Assembly (NCBI RefSeq): GCF_900166655.1
Contig: NZ_FVZB01000007.1
Span: 620,001-684,000, forward strand
Direction of reading: 5' to 3'
Source of the DNA: Halobacillus hunanensis
Lineage (GTDB): Bacteria; Bacillota; Bacilli; Bacillales; Halobacillaceae
DNA length: 64,000 nucleotides
The first letter of the stretch is position 1, and the number at the start of each line of letters is the position of its first letter. Positions 8,244 to 19,019 of the stretch are shown one piece after another. The notes under the pieces were generated by a model that had not been told where the DNA came from, searched no databases, and worked only from the letters and a program-made list of their open reading frames with translations. The position numbers were made by a program, and so were the translations under genes.

Positions 8244-10994
8244 ATGAATTACAAAGAAACATTATTGATGCCTAAAACAGAATTTCCGATGCGAGGCAAT
8301 TTACCGAATCGTGAACCGGAAATGCAGAAAATGTGGGAAGATCTAAATATTTATCAGGAAGTCCAAAAACGGACAGAGGGACGTCCGTTGTTCGTGCTGC
8401 ATGATGGACCTCCTTATGCCAACGGAAGCCTGCACATGGGGCATGCGTTGAATAAGTCATTAAAAGATTTTATTGTACGATATAAATCGATGGCCGGCTA
8501 CCATGCTCCATATGTCCCAGGCTGGGATACGCACGGGCTGCCGATCGAATCAGCGTTAGCTAAGAAAAAGGTAGATCGCAAAAAAATGTCTGTTGCGGAA
8601 TTCCGTCAGCGTTGTGCCGAGTATGCTCTAGGTCAGCTCGACAGTCAGCGAAATGAATTTAAACGAATGGGTGTTCGCGGTGATTGGCAAAACCCTTATA
8701 TTACATTAAATAAAGATTATGAGGCCGAACAAATTAAAGTATTCGGCGACATGGCTAAGAAAGGATATATTTATAAAGGTCTTAAGCCGGTTTTCTGGTC
8801 TCCATCTTCTGAATCTGCTTTAGCTGAGGCTGAAATTGAATACCAGGATAAGCGTTCTCCGTCTATTTATGTAGCGTTTGACGTTAAAGATGGTAAAGGA
8901 TTACTGGAAGGCGATGAGAAGTTTATCATCTGGACGACAACGCCTTGGACGATTCCGTCTAACTTAGGGATCGCTTTAAATCCGGGCTATGATTACGCGG
9001 TCGTTCAAGTCGACCAAAATAAATTTGTCATTGCCCGCGATCTGCTAGACACAGTAGCTGAAAAGCTTGAGTGGACAGATTATGAAGTGAAACAGATTTT
9101 CAAAGGGAAAGAAGCGGATCGTATAACCGCCAAACATCCATTGTATGATCGTGAATCACTCGTCGTTCTAGGTGACCACGTTACCGTCGACGGTGGTACG
9201 GGATGTGTGCACACAGCACCAGGTCACGGGGAAGATGACTTCTGGGTAGGCCAGCAGTATGGCCTTGATGTCCTTTGCCCTGTCGATCATAAAGGTGTCT
9301 TCACAGAGGAAGCTCCAGGGTATGAAGGTATGTTCTATGATAAAGCCAACAAACCAATTACGGATGAGCTGAAAGAATCAGGTGCCTTGTTAAGCCTTGA
9401 GTTCATTACGCACTCCTATCCGCACGATTGGCGTACGAAGAAGCCGACTATTTTCCGGGCTACGGATCAATGGTTTGCTTCGATTAAAGATTTCCGTGAA
9501 GAACTATTAGAGGAAATCAATCAAGTAAAATGGACACCTAAATGGGGAGAAACCCGTTTGTATAATATGGTTCGCGACCGTCAGGACTGGTGTATTTCCC
9601 GTCAGCGCACGTGGGGCGTCCCGATCCCTGTCTTCTATGCTGAAAATGGCACACCTATTATTACAGACGAGACGATCGCTCACGTATCTGAGTTGTTCCG
9701 TGAACACGGTTCGAATGTCTGGTTTGAACGTGAGGCAAAAGATTTGCTTCCTGAAGGGTTTACGTCAGAACATAGTCCAAATGGCGAGTTTACGAAAGAG
9801 ACGGATATTATGGACGTATGGTTTGATTCCGGATCTTCCCACCAGGGGGTGCTGCATCAAAGAGAAGGACTGAATCGTCCTGCTGATCTTTACCTCGAAG
9901 GATCGGACCAATACAGAGGCTGGTTTAACTCTTCGTTATCGACATCTGTTGCCGTTACAGGAAAGGCACCATTCAAAGGTATCCTGAGTCATGGATTTGC
10001 TCTGGATGGAAATGGCCGCAAGATGAGTAAGTCGCTTGGAAATGTCATCGTTCCCGACAAAGTGATGAAACAGCTTGGTGCGGATATTATTCGTCTTTGG
10101 GTTGCCTCTGCGGATTATCAAGCAGATGTGAGAATTTCTGATAAAATTTTAAAACAAGTAGCTGAAGTTTACCGTAAAGTTCGCAATACTTTCCGCTTTT
10201 TACTCGGTAATCTGCACGACTTTGATCCAAACACAGACATGGTTAGTGACGAGAACCTTCAGGAAGTGGATCAATATATGCTGCATCGTCTCCATACGCT
10301 TGTAGATGACGTTCGTAATGCATATGATGACTACGAGTTTTCTGTAGTTTATAACAAGGTACACAATTTCTGTACCATTGATCTAAGTTCATTCTATTTA
10401 GACTTTGCTAAAGATATTCTGTATATTGAAGCGAAGAATCATCCTTACCGTCGCAGCATCCAGACGGTTTATTATAAGATTTTAACTTCTCTCGTGAAGC
10501 TGATGTCACCGATTATCCCGCATACGGCTGATGAGACTTGGCGCTTCATTCCAGGAGCAGATACAGCTAGTGTCCAGCTGACCGATATGCCAGAAGCCAA
10601 TGATCCTGTCGATGCATCACTCGTTGAGAAGTGGGATCACTTCATGGAAGTTCGTGATGACGTGCTAAAAGCGCTTGAAGTTGCCCGTAATGAAAAAGTG
10701 ATCGGAAAATCACTTGAGGCTCGTGTGACCCTGGTACCTAAGGATGACAAAACACGTGAAGTCCTTACGAGTATTGAGCACCTTCATCAGCTTCTGATTG
10801 TATCGGATGCAACCTTAGCGACAGAGGCAAAAGATGCCCAATCTTATGAGCATGTGGACGTAGAAGTTGTGAAGCATGATGGGGAAAAATGTGAGCGCTG
10901 CTGGGTATCCTCTGATGATATTGGAAAAGATCAGGATCATCCAGAATTGTGTGTACGTTGTGCAACCGTTGTGAAAGAACATTACGAAGTATAA
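8244..10994 (+). CDS. ileS: Isoleucine--tRNA ligase
   Basis: Class I aminoacyl-tRNA synthetase charging tRNA-Ile. The class I signature HMGH is at residues 64-67 and KMSKS near 593-597. The editing (CP1) domain lies between them ([16 protein letters not shown] and [11 protein letters not shown]). A C-terminal zinc finger with CERC and CVRC begins near residue 883. 916 aa, typical of the bacterial type with C-terminal zinc site. ATG start behind AAGGAGGAG. The B. subtilis neighbour ylyA is absent downstream. Confidence 0.98.
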   Translation: MNYKETLLMPKTEFPMRGNLPNREPEMQKMWEDLNIYQEVQKRTEGRPLFVLHDGPPYANGSLHMGHALNKSLKDFIVRYKSMAGYHAPYVPGWDTHGLPIESALAKKKVDRKKMSVAEFRQRCAEYALGQLDSQRNEFKRMGVRGDWQNPYITLNKDYEAEQIKVFGDMAKKGYIYKGLKPVFWSPSSESALAEAEIEYQDKRSPSIYVAFDVKDGKGLLEGDEKFIIWTTTPWTIPSNLGIALNPGYDYAVVQVDQNKFVIARDLLDTVAEKLEWTDYEVKQIFKGKEADRITAKHPLYDRESLVVLGDHVTVDGGTGCVHTAPGHGEDDFWVGQQYGLDVLCPVDHKGVFTEEAPGYEGMFYDKANKPITDELKESGALLSLEFITHSYPHDWRTKKPTIFRATDQWFASIKDFREELLEEINQVKWTPKWGETRLYNMVRDRQDWCISRQRTWGVPIPVFYAENGTPIITDETIAHVSELFREHGSNVWFEREAKDLLPEGFTSEHSPNGEFTKETDIMDVWFDSGSSHQGVLHQREGLNRPADLYLEGSDQYRGWFNSSLSTSVAVTGKAPFKGILSHGFALDGNGRKMSKSLGNVIVPDKVMKQLGADIIRLWVASADYQADVRISDKILKQVAEVYRKVRNTFRFLLGNLHDFDPNTDMVSDENLQEVDQYMLHRLHTLVDDVRNAYDDYEFSVVYNKVHNFCTIDLSSFYLDFAKDILYIEAKNHPYRRSIQTVYYKILTSLVKLMSPIIPHTADETWRFIPGADTASVQLTDMPEANDPVDASLVEKWDHFMEVRDDVLKALEVARNEKVIGKSLEARVTLVPKDDKTREVLTSIEHLHQLLIVSDATLATEAKDAQSYEHVDVEVVKHDGEKCERCWVSSDDIGKDQDHPELCVRCATVVKEHYEV

Positions 10995-11000
10995 AAAAGT

Positions 11001-11034
11001 GTGCCGCTCGTTGATGGAGCGGCACCTTTTTTTG
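11001..11034 (+). terminator. Terminator after ileS
   Basis: GTGCCGCTC (11001-11009) pairs perfectly with GAGCGGCAC (11017-11025), followed by a run of T. Confidence 0.92.
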
Positions 11035-11155
11035 TGAGTCAATTTCATAATGGCTTTTGTACAAAAATGAAGACTGATAGATCACTTTCTAATTGTGCTG
11101 TTCAACAATCGTCCTGTTTGTTGAACCTGAGAGTAATGTTCCGTATTTATAATAT

Positions 11156-11471
11156 GAGAAGGGGGAGGGGAAACCACTCGCTTTCCACGGCCTCACAGGA
11201 CGTGGGGGCGTTCGGCGTTGGCACAGGACGTACCAAACTTCCCTATTCGGTTTTAGCCGAACTTCCCTGAGACCGTTTTTTAACCGGGAATCCTCCTCGG
11301 TCTCCTCCGGGGTCTAGCCAGCCTTTCCTTTTCTCTTTTATAGAAAGGTGGGAGAGGAAATAACGAGACTCCTGTGGGAGGATTGTACAGGGTGAGATCT
11401 CGGAAGGCGGCAGCCTGAGGAAGCTCACCGTACGCCCACGGAAAGCGAGTTATTTCCCCGACCACCTTCTC
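11156..11471. repeat. Palindromic intergenic repeat element
   Basis: The ~316-bp stretch is bounded by inverted repeats: GAGAAGG...GGGGAAA at 11156-11172 against TTTCCCC...CCTTCTC at about 11453-11471. Just inside, ACTCGCTTTCC at 11175-11185 faces GGAAAGCGAGT at about 11440-11450. The right part (GAAATAACGAGACTCCTGTGGG onward, 11356-11456) resembles a multicopy palindromic repeat I recall from several Bacillaceae genomes. Short reading frames inside it follow from the symmetry and are not genes. No transposase is present. The remaining bases of 11472-11640 hold nothing I recognise. Confidence 0.65.
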
Positions 11472-11640
11472 CTCATCTAGATGAAGGAACGGCTGAATTT
11501 AATAAATGTTATTTCAAATTTTCTACTAGCCTATACTTGGGAAGTGCTGGCAGTTTTACTTACCAATCCCTTGCCGTGCAAAGGCTGAGGATTATGCAAT
11601 TCATTCATGTACTAAGAATTTTATAATATCCTGGCACATG

Positions 11641-11679
11641 AAAAGCCCTAACCTTAGATGTTACAGGTTAGGGCTTTTC
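11641..11679 (-). terminator. Terminator downstream of the TerC gene
   Basis: AAAAGCCCTAACC (11641-11653) pairs with GGTTAGGGCTTTT (11666-11678). A- and T-runs on both sides let it act in either direction; the gene that needs it is the leftward TerC gene. Confidence 0.85.
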
Positions 11680-11708
11680 ATGGTTCAATGAAGCTGATTA
11701 TTAAATTA

Positions 11709-12485
11709 TTAAAGGGAGTGCTGTTTTTCTTTCTGTGACTTGCTCTTATCGGAAAGGAACCAGCCGCCGATTGCGATGGTAAGTAGTACGGTCCAGAAAA
11801 TAATTGTCCAGATTGTGCTGTGAGCGAATGTTTCAGGCAATATGCCGACATTGTGGTGGGACAATGTAATAATAGCTAGTTTCACACCTACCCATGTTAC
11901 GATCAAATAGGCTGCTGTCTCTAAGCCAGGACGTTTTTCAAGAAGTTGTACAAACCAGTTGGCCGCAAATTTAATAAGTACCAGTCCTGCGATCGTGGCG
12001 ATGACGATTACCGCATATTTACCGCCATCCATTCCTCCAAACTGGGGAAGTGGTGTAGCTGGTAATGTTACGGCAAGGGCCACGGCTGCCAGGATAGAAT
12101 CGATCGCAAAAGCCACATCGGCAATCCCGATCTTTGCTACAGTAGGCCAGAACCCGGCTCCAGCTTTTTCTTCCTCACTTTCTTCATCTTCATTTTTCTT
12201 AACGAAAAATGTAGCATACACGTGTTTAACACCGAGGTAGATGAGGTAAGCTGCTCCAATCGCCTGAACTTGCCAGACACCTGCCAAAAATGAGATCAGG
12301 AAGATGGCAGCGAATCGGAAAATAAAGGCCATGAGAATACCATAGTCGATCGCACGTTTTTTCTCGTTTTCTGGTAAGTGCTTGGCGATTACCGCAAGCA
12401 CAAGGGCGTTATCAGCAGATAAAATACCCTCCAGACCAATTAACACCAGTAAGGTCCAGCCATATTCCAGCCAGATTGATTCCAT
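11709..12485 (-). CDS. TerC-family membrane protein, probable Mn2+ exporter (YkoY/MeeF-like)
   Basis: 258-aa integral membrane protein of the TerC family with about seven transmembrane helices. Conserved acidic residues sit in the helices (GLEGILSADNALVLAVIAKHLP and GIADVAFAIDSILAAVAL), the signature DN and DS sites of the family. B. subtilis relatives YceF and YkoY (MeeY, MeeF) export manganese and help metallate exported enzymes. I start at ATG 12485 (MESIWLEYGW) behind AAAGGAGA; longer versions would run into the leader RNA. The upstream manganese riboswitch supports the function strongly. It occupies the place between ileS and lspA. Confidence 0.88.
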   Translation of the reverse strand: MESIWLEYGWTLLVLIGLEGILSADNALVLAVIAKHLPENEKKRAIDYGILMAFIFRFAAIFLISFLAGVWQVQAIGAAYLIYLGVKHVYATFFVKKNEDEESEEEKAGAGFWPTVAKIGIADVAFAIDSILAAVALAVTLPATPLPQFGGMDGGKYAVIVIATIAGLVLIKFAANWFVQLLEKRPGLETAAYLIVTWVGVKLAIITLSHHNVGILPETFAHSTIWTIIFWTVLLTIAIGGWFLSDKSKSQKEKQHSL

Positions 12486-12552
12486 GTTGATTTCTCCTTT
12501 CAAGACGACAATATAAGATGAATGCATTTCCAAGTTGAACTGGTATAGACCA

Positions 12553-12595
12553 CAAAAAATAAGACCTTTCACCATTCAACATGGTCAAAGGTCTT
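12553..12595 (-). terminator. Riboswitch-controlled terminator
   Basis: On the minus strand AAGACCTTT (12595-12587) pairs with AAAGGTCTT (12569-12561), with CCAT/ATGG pairing inside, followed by ATTTTTTG. The 5' arm is also the last strand of the aptamer, so aptamer closure and termination exclude one another: Mn2+ binding should allow read-through. Confidence 0.85.
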
Positions 12596-12685
12596 GCTAA
12601 CAATACCGTAGTTGCCAGTAATGCCGAGAGTGGTCTTACTCACTCTGTAATGACGACAGTTACTGTTAAAGCTACTCCCCTTTGG
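12583..12685 (-). promoter_or_regulatory. Manganese riboswitch (yybP-ykoY type)
   Basis: Read on the minus strand, the leader has AAAGGGGAGTAGC (about 12683-12671), a middle hairpin region with CTCTCGGC, and ends AGCAAGACCTTTGACC (12598-12583). These are the conserved 5' and 3' ends of the yybP-ykoY aptamer, a Mn2+ sensor usually found before TerC-like or MntP exporters. The gene downstream is a TerC homologue. A TTGACT at 12726-12721 (minus) may be the -35 element; no good -10 was found. Confidence 0.88.
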
Positions 12686-12840
12686 AATTCTATGAATAGT
12701 TAACCACGTTAGGCACCATAAGTCAATAATTTTCCTCTGAGGTTATTAAACTAATTGCAGACAAAACATGGGCCTCGTGAAAGCCGAGCTAGTCTGAGGG
12801 AAGACGTGTGATCCTGGTCCCTCCGCTTCCTTTCATTTTA

Positions 12841-12849
12841 TGATACAAT
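12841..12849 (+). promoter_or_regulatory. Extended -10 promoter of lspA
   Basis: TGATACAAT is an extended -10 (TGnTACAAT), 31 bp before the lspA start. No good -35 is visible. Confidence 0.5.
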
Positions 12850-12879
12850 AACAAAGGAAAATAATAATGGAGGCCGATT

Positions 12880-13353
12880 ATGTACATATTCTATTTGATT
12901 GCTGCTGCGATTATCGTACTTGATCAACTGACTAAGTGGATCATTGTACGAACTATGGAGATACGTGAATCCATTCCTGTTATCGAGAACTTCTTTTATA
13001 TCACCTCCCATCGAAATCAAGGGGCGGCCTGGGGAATCCTGCAGGGTCAAATGTGGTTTTTCTACATTGTTACCGTCATCGTAATTGGTGTGATTATTTA
13101 TTATATGGGTCAATTCGCGAAACAAAGCAGCTTCGTTGGAGTGGCCCTAGCCTTAATTCTAGGCGGTGCAATTGGGAACTTCATTGATCGGTTATTTCGA
13201 AAAGAAGTCGTTGATTTTCTTAATTTCTATATTGGAAACTATAATTTTCCGATCTTTAATGTCGCGGATTCATCACTCGTTGTAGGCGTGATCTTTGTGC
13301 TCATTGCTACATTTATTGATGAACGACGCCAGAAAAAAGGAGTAAAAGCATGA
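12880..13353 (+). CDS. lspA: Lipoprotein signal peptidase (signal peptidase II)
   Basis: Membrane aspartyl protease that cleaves the signal peptide of diacylglyceryl-prolipoproteins. 157 aa with four transmembrane helices. Catalytic aspartates lie in GNFIDRLF (about residue 104) and FNVADSS (about residue 131); the conserved [11 protein letters not shown] motif is present. ATG start behind GGAGGCCG. The stop overlaps the start of the next gene by 4 bp. Confidence 0.97.
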   Translation: MYIFYLIAAAIIVLDQLTKWIIVRTMEIRESIPVIENFFYITSHRNQGAAWGILQGQMWFFYIVTVIVIGVIIYYMGQFAKQSSFVGVALALILGGAIGNFIDRLFRKEVVDFLNFYIGNYNFPIFNVADSSLVVGVIFVLIATFIDERRQKKGVKA

Positions 13354-14258
13354 GTGAAAATTATCAGGCGAAAGATACTGACCAATCCAAAAGAATTGAT
13401 AAATTGTTAGCGGACATTATCGACGATGCTTCCAGGTCCCAAGTGCAGGGCTGGTTAAAAGAGGATCTCGTATTAGTCAACGAACAACCTGTCAAAAGTA
13501 ATTACAAAATTCAAGCGGGAGATGTGATTACCTGGACAATCCCTGAACCCAAGCCATTAGAGCTAAAGGCAGAAAACATCGATCTTGAAATTGTGTATGA
13601 GGATCGTGATGTAATTGTTGTCAATAAGCCTTCTGGGATGGTCGTTCACCCTTCAGCCGGTCATGAGAGTGGAACGCTCGTGAACGCCTTGCTGTATCAT
13701 TGTGATGATTTGTCAGGAATCAATGGCGTAGAGCGCCCGGGTATTGTGCATCGGATTGATAAAGATACGAGCGGACTATTGATGGTGGCCAAAAATGATC
13801 GTGCTCATGAGTCTCTTGTTACACAACTTAGGGACAAAACAGTGGAACGAAAATATATAGCAATTGTTCATGGGTCGATCTCTCATGAATATGGCACGAT
13901 CGATGCTCCGATTGGACGTGATACGAAAGACCGTCAGCGTATGGCAGTCGTTGAGGGAGGCCGTGATGCGGTCACACACTTCAAAGTACTTGACCATTTT
14001 CCTGAATTTACTCTCGTCGAATGTACATTGGAGACGGGAAGAACCCATCAAATTCGTGTTCATATGCGCTATATTAACCATCCGCTGGCAGGTGATCCAA
14101 AATACGGTCCGCGAAAAACGCTTGATTTGAACGGACAAGCCCTTCATGCGAAAACCTTGGGCTTTGATCACCCCACTTCAGGCGAGCGGTTGACGTTTGA
14201 AATTGATCCACCTGAGGAATTCACGAAAACCATCCAACATCTAAGAAATAGAAGTTGA
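13350..14258 (+). CDS. rluD: RluD-family 23S rRNA pseudouridine synthase (YlyB)
   Basis: Uridine-to-pseudouridine isomerase acting on rRNA. An N-terminal S4 domain (about residues 13-75: [25 protein letters not shown]) precedes the RsuA/RluA catalytic domain. The catalytic Asp is in [19 protein letters not shown], and [12 protein letters not shown] is the second signature. 302 aa, normal for the family. Starts in an ATGA overlap with lspA. Its stop codon lies within the -35 element of the pyr promoter. Confidence 0.93.
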   Translation: MSENYQAKDTDQSKRIDKLLADIIDDASRSQVQGWLKEDLVLVNEQPVKSNYKIQAGDVITWTIPEPKPLELKAENIDLEIVYEDRDVIVVNKPSGMVVHPSAGHESGTLVNALLYHCDDLSGINGVERPGIVHRIDKDTSGLLMVAKNDRAHESLVTQLRDKTVERKYIAIVHGSISHEYGTIDAPIGRDTKDRQRMAVVEGGRDAVTHFKVLDHFPEFTLVECTLETGRTHQIRVHMRYINHPLAGDPKYGPRKTLDLNGQALHAKTLGFDHPTSGERLTFEIDPPEEFTKTIQHLRNRS

Positions 14259-14283
14259 CAAAACTCTGCAAGTTTGCCATAAT
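14255..14283 (+). promoter_or_regulatory. Sigma-A promoter of the pyr operon
   Basis: TTGACA (14255-14260), 17-bp spacer, CATAAT (14278-14283). The -35 element overlaps the rluD stop codon. Confidence 0.8.
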
Positions 14284-14311
14284 TCCTATTAGATTAAATA
14301 GTCCTTTAATG

Positions 14312-14960
<649 letters not shown>

Positions 14961-14981
14961 ATAGATGTTACACCTTTAATG

Positions 14982-15071
14982 GAAGTCCCGTGAGGCTTAA
15001 AAGGTCGTAAATGAAAAGCGCGTCCACCAATGCGCCCACCTCTTTGCGTACCTTTATGCAAAGAGGTTTTT
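14982..15071 (+). promoter_or_regulatory. PyrR attenuator 2 (pyrR-uraA intergenic)
   Basis: The PyrR loop motif AGTCCCGTGAGGCTTAAAAGG (about 14982-15002) is followed by a terminator: CCTCTTTGC (15037-15045) pairs with GCAAAGAGG (15056-15064) before TTTTTTT. Confidence 0.9.
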
Positions 15072-15075
15072 TTAT

Positions 15076-15260
15076 GACAAAGGCGGAAGCGCCCTGGTAG
15101 ACACGACCAGCATAAGCAGTGCGCCACAGTGGGGTGAACTTTCCCCACGGAGGTGAACTGCTTATGTCTCGAGTGTCTGGGTGCTGCAGCTAGCCGGTAG
15201 AAAAGCGTAGAGGGGCGTTTAGACCTGACACGCATAAGCTGGGCGCGGCAGCAAGACAGA
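15076..15260. repeat. Nested palindromic element inside the pyr operon
   Basis: Starts AAAGGCGGAAGCGCC and forms a nested hairpin: AGACAC / GTGTCT outside, CATAAGCAGT / ACTGCTTATG (about 15109-15164) in the middle, GTGGGG / CCCCAC at the core. A second part with GCATAAGC-type sequence follows to about 15250. I recall similar GGCGGAAGCGCC-headed multicopy repeats in other Bacillaceae genomes. It separates the attenuator terminator from uraA and encodes no gene. Confidence 0.6.
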
Positions 15261-15313
15261 TGAAAAAGAACCGTATCCTACGGTGCAACAGCACAGAAAA
15301 GGGAGGAAATGGC

Positions 15314-16699
15314 ATGAACTCAACAGAAGGAACAATCGGAATTCGAGAAATACCGAAAGCACATAAATGGATTATATTAAGCATTCAGCATTTATTCGCC
15401 ATGTTTGGCGCGACCATACTTGTACCATTTCTAACAGGATTATCACCAGCAGTCGCACTCGTTTCAAGCGGCTTTGGAACACTGGCTTATCTGCTCATAA
15501 CAAGAGGAAGGATTCCAGCATACCTGGGCTCAAGTTTTGCTTTCATTTATCCCATTGTAGAAGTATCAAAGACAAGCGGTATAGCCGGAGCCATGATTGG
15601 CAGCTTTTTAGCGGGGCTTGTGTACGGAGTAGTGGCCTTGCTCATCTCTATATTCGGGCTAAATTGGCTGATTAAATTACTGCCCCCGGTTGTAGTAGGA
15701 CCAGTCATCATTGTCATTGGTCTAGGGCTCTCTTCCACGGCAATTGATATGGCCATGTATTTGCCGGGTGAAGGACAGGTGTATAGTGCTACACACTTTA
15801 CCGTAGCGCTCGTCACGTTAGGGATTACGATCTTGGCAACAGTTTTTCTTAGAGGATTTCTAAGCCTGCTGCCGATTTTATTCGGAATCATCGGCGGCTA
15901 TCTGTTTGCATGGACACAAGGAATTGTCGACACCACTCAGATTCAGGCAGAATGGCAGAACATAGTATCGGCAGGCTCAATAGGAGGCATTTTTCAAGCA
16001 CTTTTCCAGATGCCGGAATTTCTCATCCCATTCAAGGATTTCTCACCGACAGAAGTATTCAGCTGGCATATCGTACTAGTCATGGTGCCTTTTGCTCTCG
16101 TAACAATTACGGAACATATTGGCGATCAAATGGTATTATCCAAGGTTGTCGGTAAGAACTTTTTAAAGGATCCAGGACTAAACCGTTCTATTCTTGGAGA
16201 TGGTGTCGCGACGATGATGGCTTCATGGCTTGGGGGTCCGCCGAATACAACCTATGGTGAAAATATTGGGGTCCTGGCGATAACGAAAGTTTACAGCGTG
16301 TTTGTCATCGGAGGAGCAGCTCTTGTGGCTATCCTATTCGGGTTTATGGGGATGAGCACAGCCGTAATTGGATCGATTCCTTCAGCTGTAATGGGCGGAG
16401 TTTCGATTCTACTATTCGGAACGATCGCTTCAAGTGGATTACGGATGTTGATCGACAACCAAGTAGATTTTGGGGAAAAACGTAATTTAATTATCGCATC
16501 CGTTATTCTTGTACTAGGAGTAGGGGGCGCATTTATTCAAGTGACAGATGAAGTCCAGATTGCCGGCATGGCGCTAGCAGCGATTGTGGGAGTAATACTA
16601 AACCTCATTCTTCCTGGAAAAGAAAAGAGTCAGGGGAATGGCCGTATGTTTGAAGAACCTGAAGTGGAACAAGAACAGAAAAATGATGGAGCAGCGTAA
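15314..16699 (+). CDS. uraA: Uracil permease (NCS2 family)
   Basis: Proton-coupled uracil uptake transporter, equivalent to PyrP of the B. subtilis pyr operon. 461 aa with about 12-14 hydrophobic segments. NCS2 family features are QHLFAMFGATILVPFLTGL near the N-terminus, the VPFALVTITEHIGDQ segment with the substrate-site Glu, and GGPPNTTYGENIGV. I start at ATG 15314, which GGGAGGAAA precedes; the longer frame begins inside the palindromic repeat. PyrR attenuators stand on both sides. Confidence 0.94.
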   Translation: MNSTEGTIGIREIPKAHKWIILSIQHLFAMFGATILVPFLTGLSPAVALVSSGFGTLAYLLITRGRIPAYLGSSFAFIYPIVEVSKTSGIAGAMIGSFLAGLVYGVVALLISIFGLNWLIKLLPPVVVGPVIIVIGLGLSSTAIDMAMYLPGEGQVYSATHFTVALVTLGITILATVFLRGFLSLLPILFGIIGGYLFAWTQGIVDTTQIQAEWQNIVSAGSIGGIFQALFQMPEFLIPFKDFSPTEVFSWHIVLVMVPFALVTITEHIGDQMVLSKVVGKNFLKDPGLNRSILGDGVATMMASWLGGPPNTTYGENIGVLAITKVYSVFVIGGAALVAILFGFMGMSTAVIGSIPSAVMGGVSILLFGTIASSGLRMLIDNQVDFGEKRNLIIASVILVLGVGGAFIQVTDEVQIAGMALAAIVGVILNLILPGKEKSQGNGRMFEEPEVEQEQKNDGAA

Positions 16700-16723
16700 T
16701 CTAAACCTATACACGTTTTAACA

Positions 16724-16816
16724 GAGTCCTGTGAGACTTTGAAGGGTGTACTTTGGGCTTAGCTTGTTCGCCTATGGCGACGAAAGCACCCCCGGTATAT
16801 CCGGAGGGTGCTTTTG
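16724..16816 (+). promoter_or_regulatory. PyrR attenuator 3 (uraA-pyrB intergenic)
   Basis: The PyrR loop motif AGTCCTGTGAGACTTTGAAGG lies at about 16725-16745. The terminator pairs AAAGCACCCCCGG (16783-16795) with CCGGAGGGTGCTTTT (16801-16815). Confidence 0.9.
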
Positions 16817-16843
16817 TTGTTTTGACTTTAAGGGGGGAGAATT

Positions 16844-17737
16844 GTGCAGCATTTATTATCGATGAATGACCTTACCAAGCAAGAGATTATGAATTTGATT
16901 GACACTGCTCAAACTATTGAATCTGGTGAACACTTTCTGCCAATGGAGCGAGAGTTTGCAATCAACATTTTTCTCGAGCCTAGTACACGTACGAAAAACA
17001 GCTTTTATATTGCCGAAAAACGGTTAGGAATGGAAATCCTCGATATGAATGGGATCGACTCCAGCGTGACGAAAGGGGAAACGCTTGAAGACACACTGAA
17101 AACTTTACAGGCCATTGGGGTGAGACTGGCGGTTGTTCGTCAGCCCGAAGCCGGTGTGTTGCAGCAGGCTGCTCAGGGGCTGGAAAGTCTGTCTCTCATT
17201 AATGCCGGAGACGGCACAGGGGAACATCCAACCCAATCACTACTAGACCTTTATACGATCTCAAAAGAGTTCCCTAACTTTGAAGGGCTTCGAGTAGCGA
17301 TTGCAGGTGATATTAAACATAGCCGGGTGGCCCGTTCTAACGCGTGCGCCTTAGAGAAACTAGGTGCACATGTAAACTTTGTAGCCCCGAAAGCCTGGAG
17401 GGATGAGTCGATTTCGATGAATTATATCAGTATGGATGAAGCTTGCGAGCAAGTTGATGTGTTGATGCTGCTGCGTATTCAGCATGAACGGCATATCACT
17501 CACAACAACCAGGGAGATTACTTGCAAGAGTTTGGATTGACGATAGACCGCGAACGACGCATGAAGGATGGGGCTGTCATTCTTCATCCTGCTCCTGTAA
17601 ATCGGGGAGTGGAAATCGATTCTTCATTAGTAGAATCTGAAAAGTCGCGAATCTTTCAACAAATGTCCAATGGGGTTTTGATGAGAATGGCTATTATTCA
17701 GACGTTATTAAAGGGGGAACTGCAATATGAGTATTAA
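16844..17737 (+). CDS. pyrB: Aspartate carbamoyltransferase catalytic chain
   Basis: Condenses carbamoyl phosphate with aspartate, the committed step of pyrimidine synthesis. 297 aa. The carbamoyl-phosphate site is [23 protein letters not shown] and [11 protein letters not shown] are family signatures. GTG start behind GGGGGGAG gives [11 protein letters not shown], matching the family N-terminus. No regulatory pyrI gene is present, as is normal for Bacillus. Overlaps pyrC by 11 bp. Confidence 0.97.
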   Translation: MQHLLSMNDLTKQEIMNLIDTAQTIESGEHFLPMEREFAINIFLEPSTRTKNSFYIAEKRLGMEILDMNGIDSSVTKGETLEDTLKTLQAIGVRLAVVRQPEAGVLQQAAQGLESLSLINAGDGTGEHPTQSLLDLYTISKEFPNFEGLRVAIAGDIKHSRVARSNACALEKLGAHVNFVAPKAWRDESISMNYISMDEACEQVDVLMLLRIQHERHITHNNQGDYLQEFGLTIDRERRMKDGAVILHPAPVNRGVEIDSSLVESEKSRIFQQMSNGVLMRMAIIQTLLKGELQYEY

Positions 17738-19019
17738 AATTGTGAACAGCAAGCGAATCATAAATGGTCAGTTCGTAAAATGCGAGGTACTCGTAGAGAG
17801 CAATCAGATCGTTGAACTAGGGGAGAAAGTAAACGGAGAAGCAGACAAAGTCATCGATGCCAAAGGCCGTTTGCTCTCAGCCGGCTTTGTGGATGTGCAT
17901 ATCCATCTTAGAGAACCAGGCGGGGAAGCCAAGGAGACGATCGCTACAGGTACACAAGCTGCAGCAAGAGGTGGATTTACAACGGTTTGTGCGATGCCGA
18001 ATACGCGTCCTGTGCCCGACTCCGAAGAAACGATGGCCAACCTTTTTGAAAAAATTAACCAGGATGCCGTGGTGCGTGTATTACCTTATGCGGCCATCAC
18101 TACCCGTCAGCTTGGCAAGGAGCTCGTAAATATGAAACAGCTCAGCGAAATGGGCGCCTTCGCTTTTACCGATGACGGTGTCGGTGTGCAATCGGCTGGC
18201 AAAATGTACGAGGCTATGAAGGCGTCAGCGCGAGTAAATAAAGCAGTTGTCGCTCACTGTGAGGATAACTCGCTTGTGTATGGCGGGGTAGCCCATGATG
18301 GTGAAGTTAGCGAACGACTAGACATTCCCGGTATCCCAAACATCGCTGAATCTGTTCATATTGCTCGCGATGTGCTGTTAGCTGAAGCGGCAGGGTGCCA
18401 CTATCATGTCTGCCACGTCTCGACAAAAGAATCAGTTCGTGTGATCCGAGATGCCAAGAAAGCGGGAATCCGTGTAACAGCTGAAGTAACGCCACATCAT
18501 CTGCTGCTGAACGAAGACGATATTAAACAAGATGATGCGTTATTTAAAATGAATCCACCGCTGCGCTCTAAAGAAGATCAGGCAGCGCTGCTAGATGGGC
18601 TGTTGGACGGAACGATCGATTGTATTGCAACAGATCATGCACCACATACAGAAGAAGAGAAACAAGCAGGGTTCCTTCAGTCTCCATTTGGAATTACGGG
18701 GCTAGAAACAGCATTTCCGCTGCTCTACACCCAACTCGTTGAAAAAGAAATCATCAGCCTTGAGCAGTTAATAAACTGGCTGACAATTCGTCCGAGCGAA
18801 ATTTTCCAGCTCCCATATGGAAAACTTGAAGTAGGCGCAACGGCAGATCTTACACTTATTGACCTGGAGGAAACGAAAGCAATCGACCGTCACAAGCTCG
18901 TATCAAAAGGGAAAAACAGTCCTTTCCACGAGGTTCCCGTGAAAGGCTGGCCAGTAGCAACGATTGTAAATGGAAAACTAGTTTTTGAGGAGGATGTATA
19001 TGAAGCAGCTCGTTCTTGA
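17727..19019 (+). CDS. pyrC: Dihydroorotase (class I)
   Basis: Zinc-dependent amidohydrolase that cyclises carbamoyl aspartate to dihydroorotate. 430 aa. Metal ligands are visible in [12 protein letters not shown] (HxH, about residues 58-60), VAHCED, HVCHVS and ATDHAPHT (catalytic Asp). ATG start behind AAGGGGGAAC, within the end of pyrB, which implies coupled translation. Confidence 0.96.
   Translation: MSIKIVNSKRIINGQFVKCEVLVESNQIVELGEKVNGEADKVIDAKGRLLSAGFVDVHIHLREPGGEAKETIATGTQAAARGGFTTVCAMPNTRPVPDSEETMANLFEKINQDAVVRVLPYAAITTRQLGKELVNMKQLSEMGAFAFTDDGVGVQSAGKMYEAMKASARVNKAVVAHCEDNSLVYGGVAHDGEVSERLDIPGIPNIAESVHIARDVLLAEAAGCHYHVCHVSTKESVRVIRDAKKAGIRVTAEVTPHHLLLNEDDIKQDDALFKMNPPLRSKEDQAALLDGLLDGTIDCIATDHAPHTEEEKQAGFLQSPFGITGLETAFPLLYTQLVEKEIISLEQLINWLTIRPSEIFQLPYGKLEVGATADLTLIDLEETKAIDRHKLVSKGKNSPFHEVPVKGWPVATIVNGKLVFEEDVYEAARS

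Noticed and set aside
10765-11085. Leftward frames of 77 and 106 codons over the ileS end
   Set aside because: Antisense shadows of ileS that also run through its terminator.
11243-11465. Two overlapping leftward reading frames of 61 codons
   Set aside because: They lie wholly in the palindromic repeat, have no ribosome binding site and follow from its symmetry.
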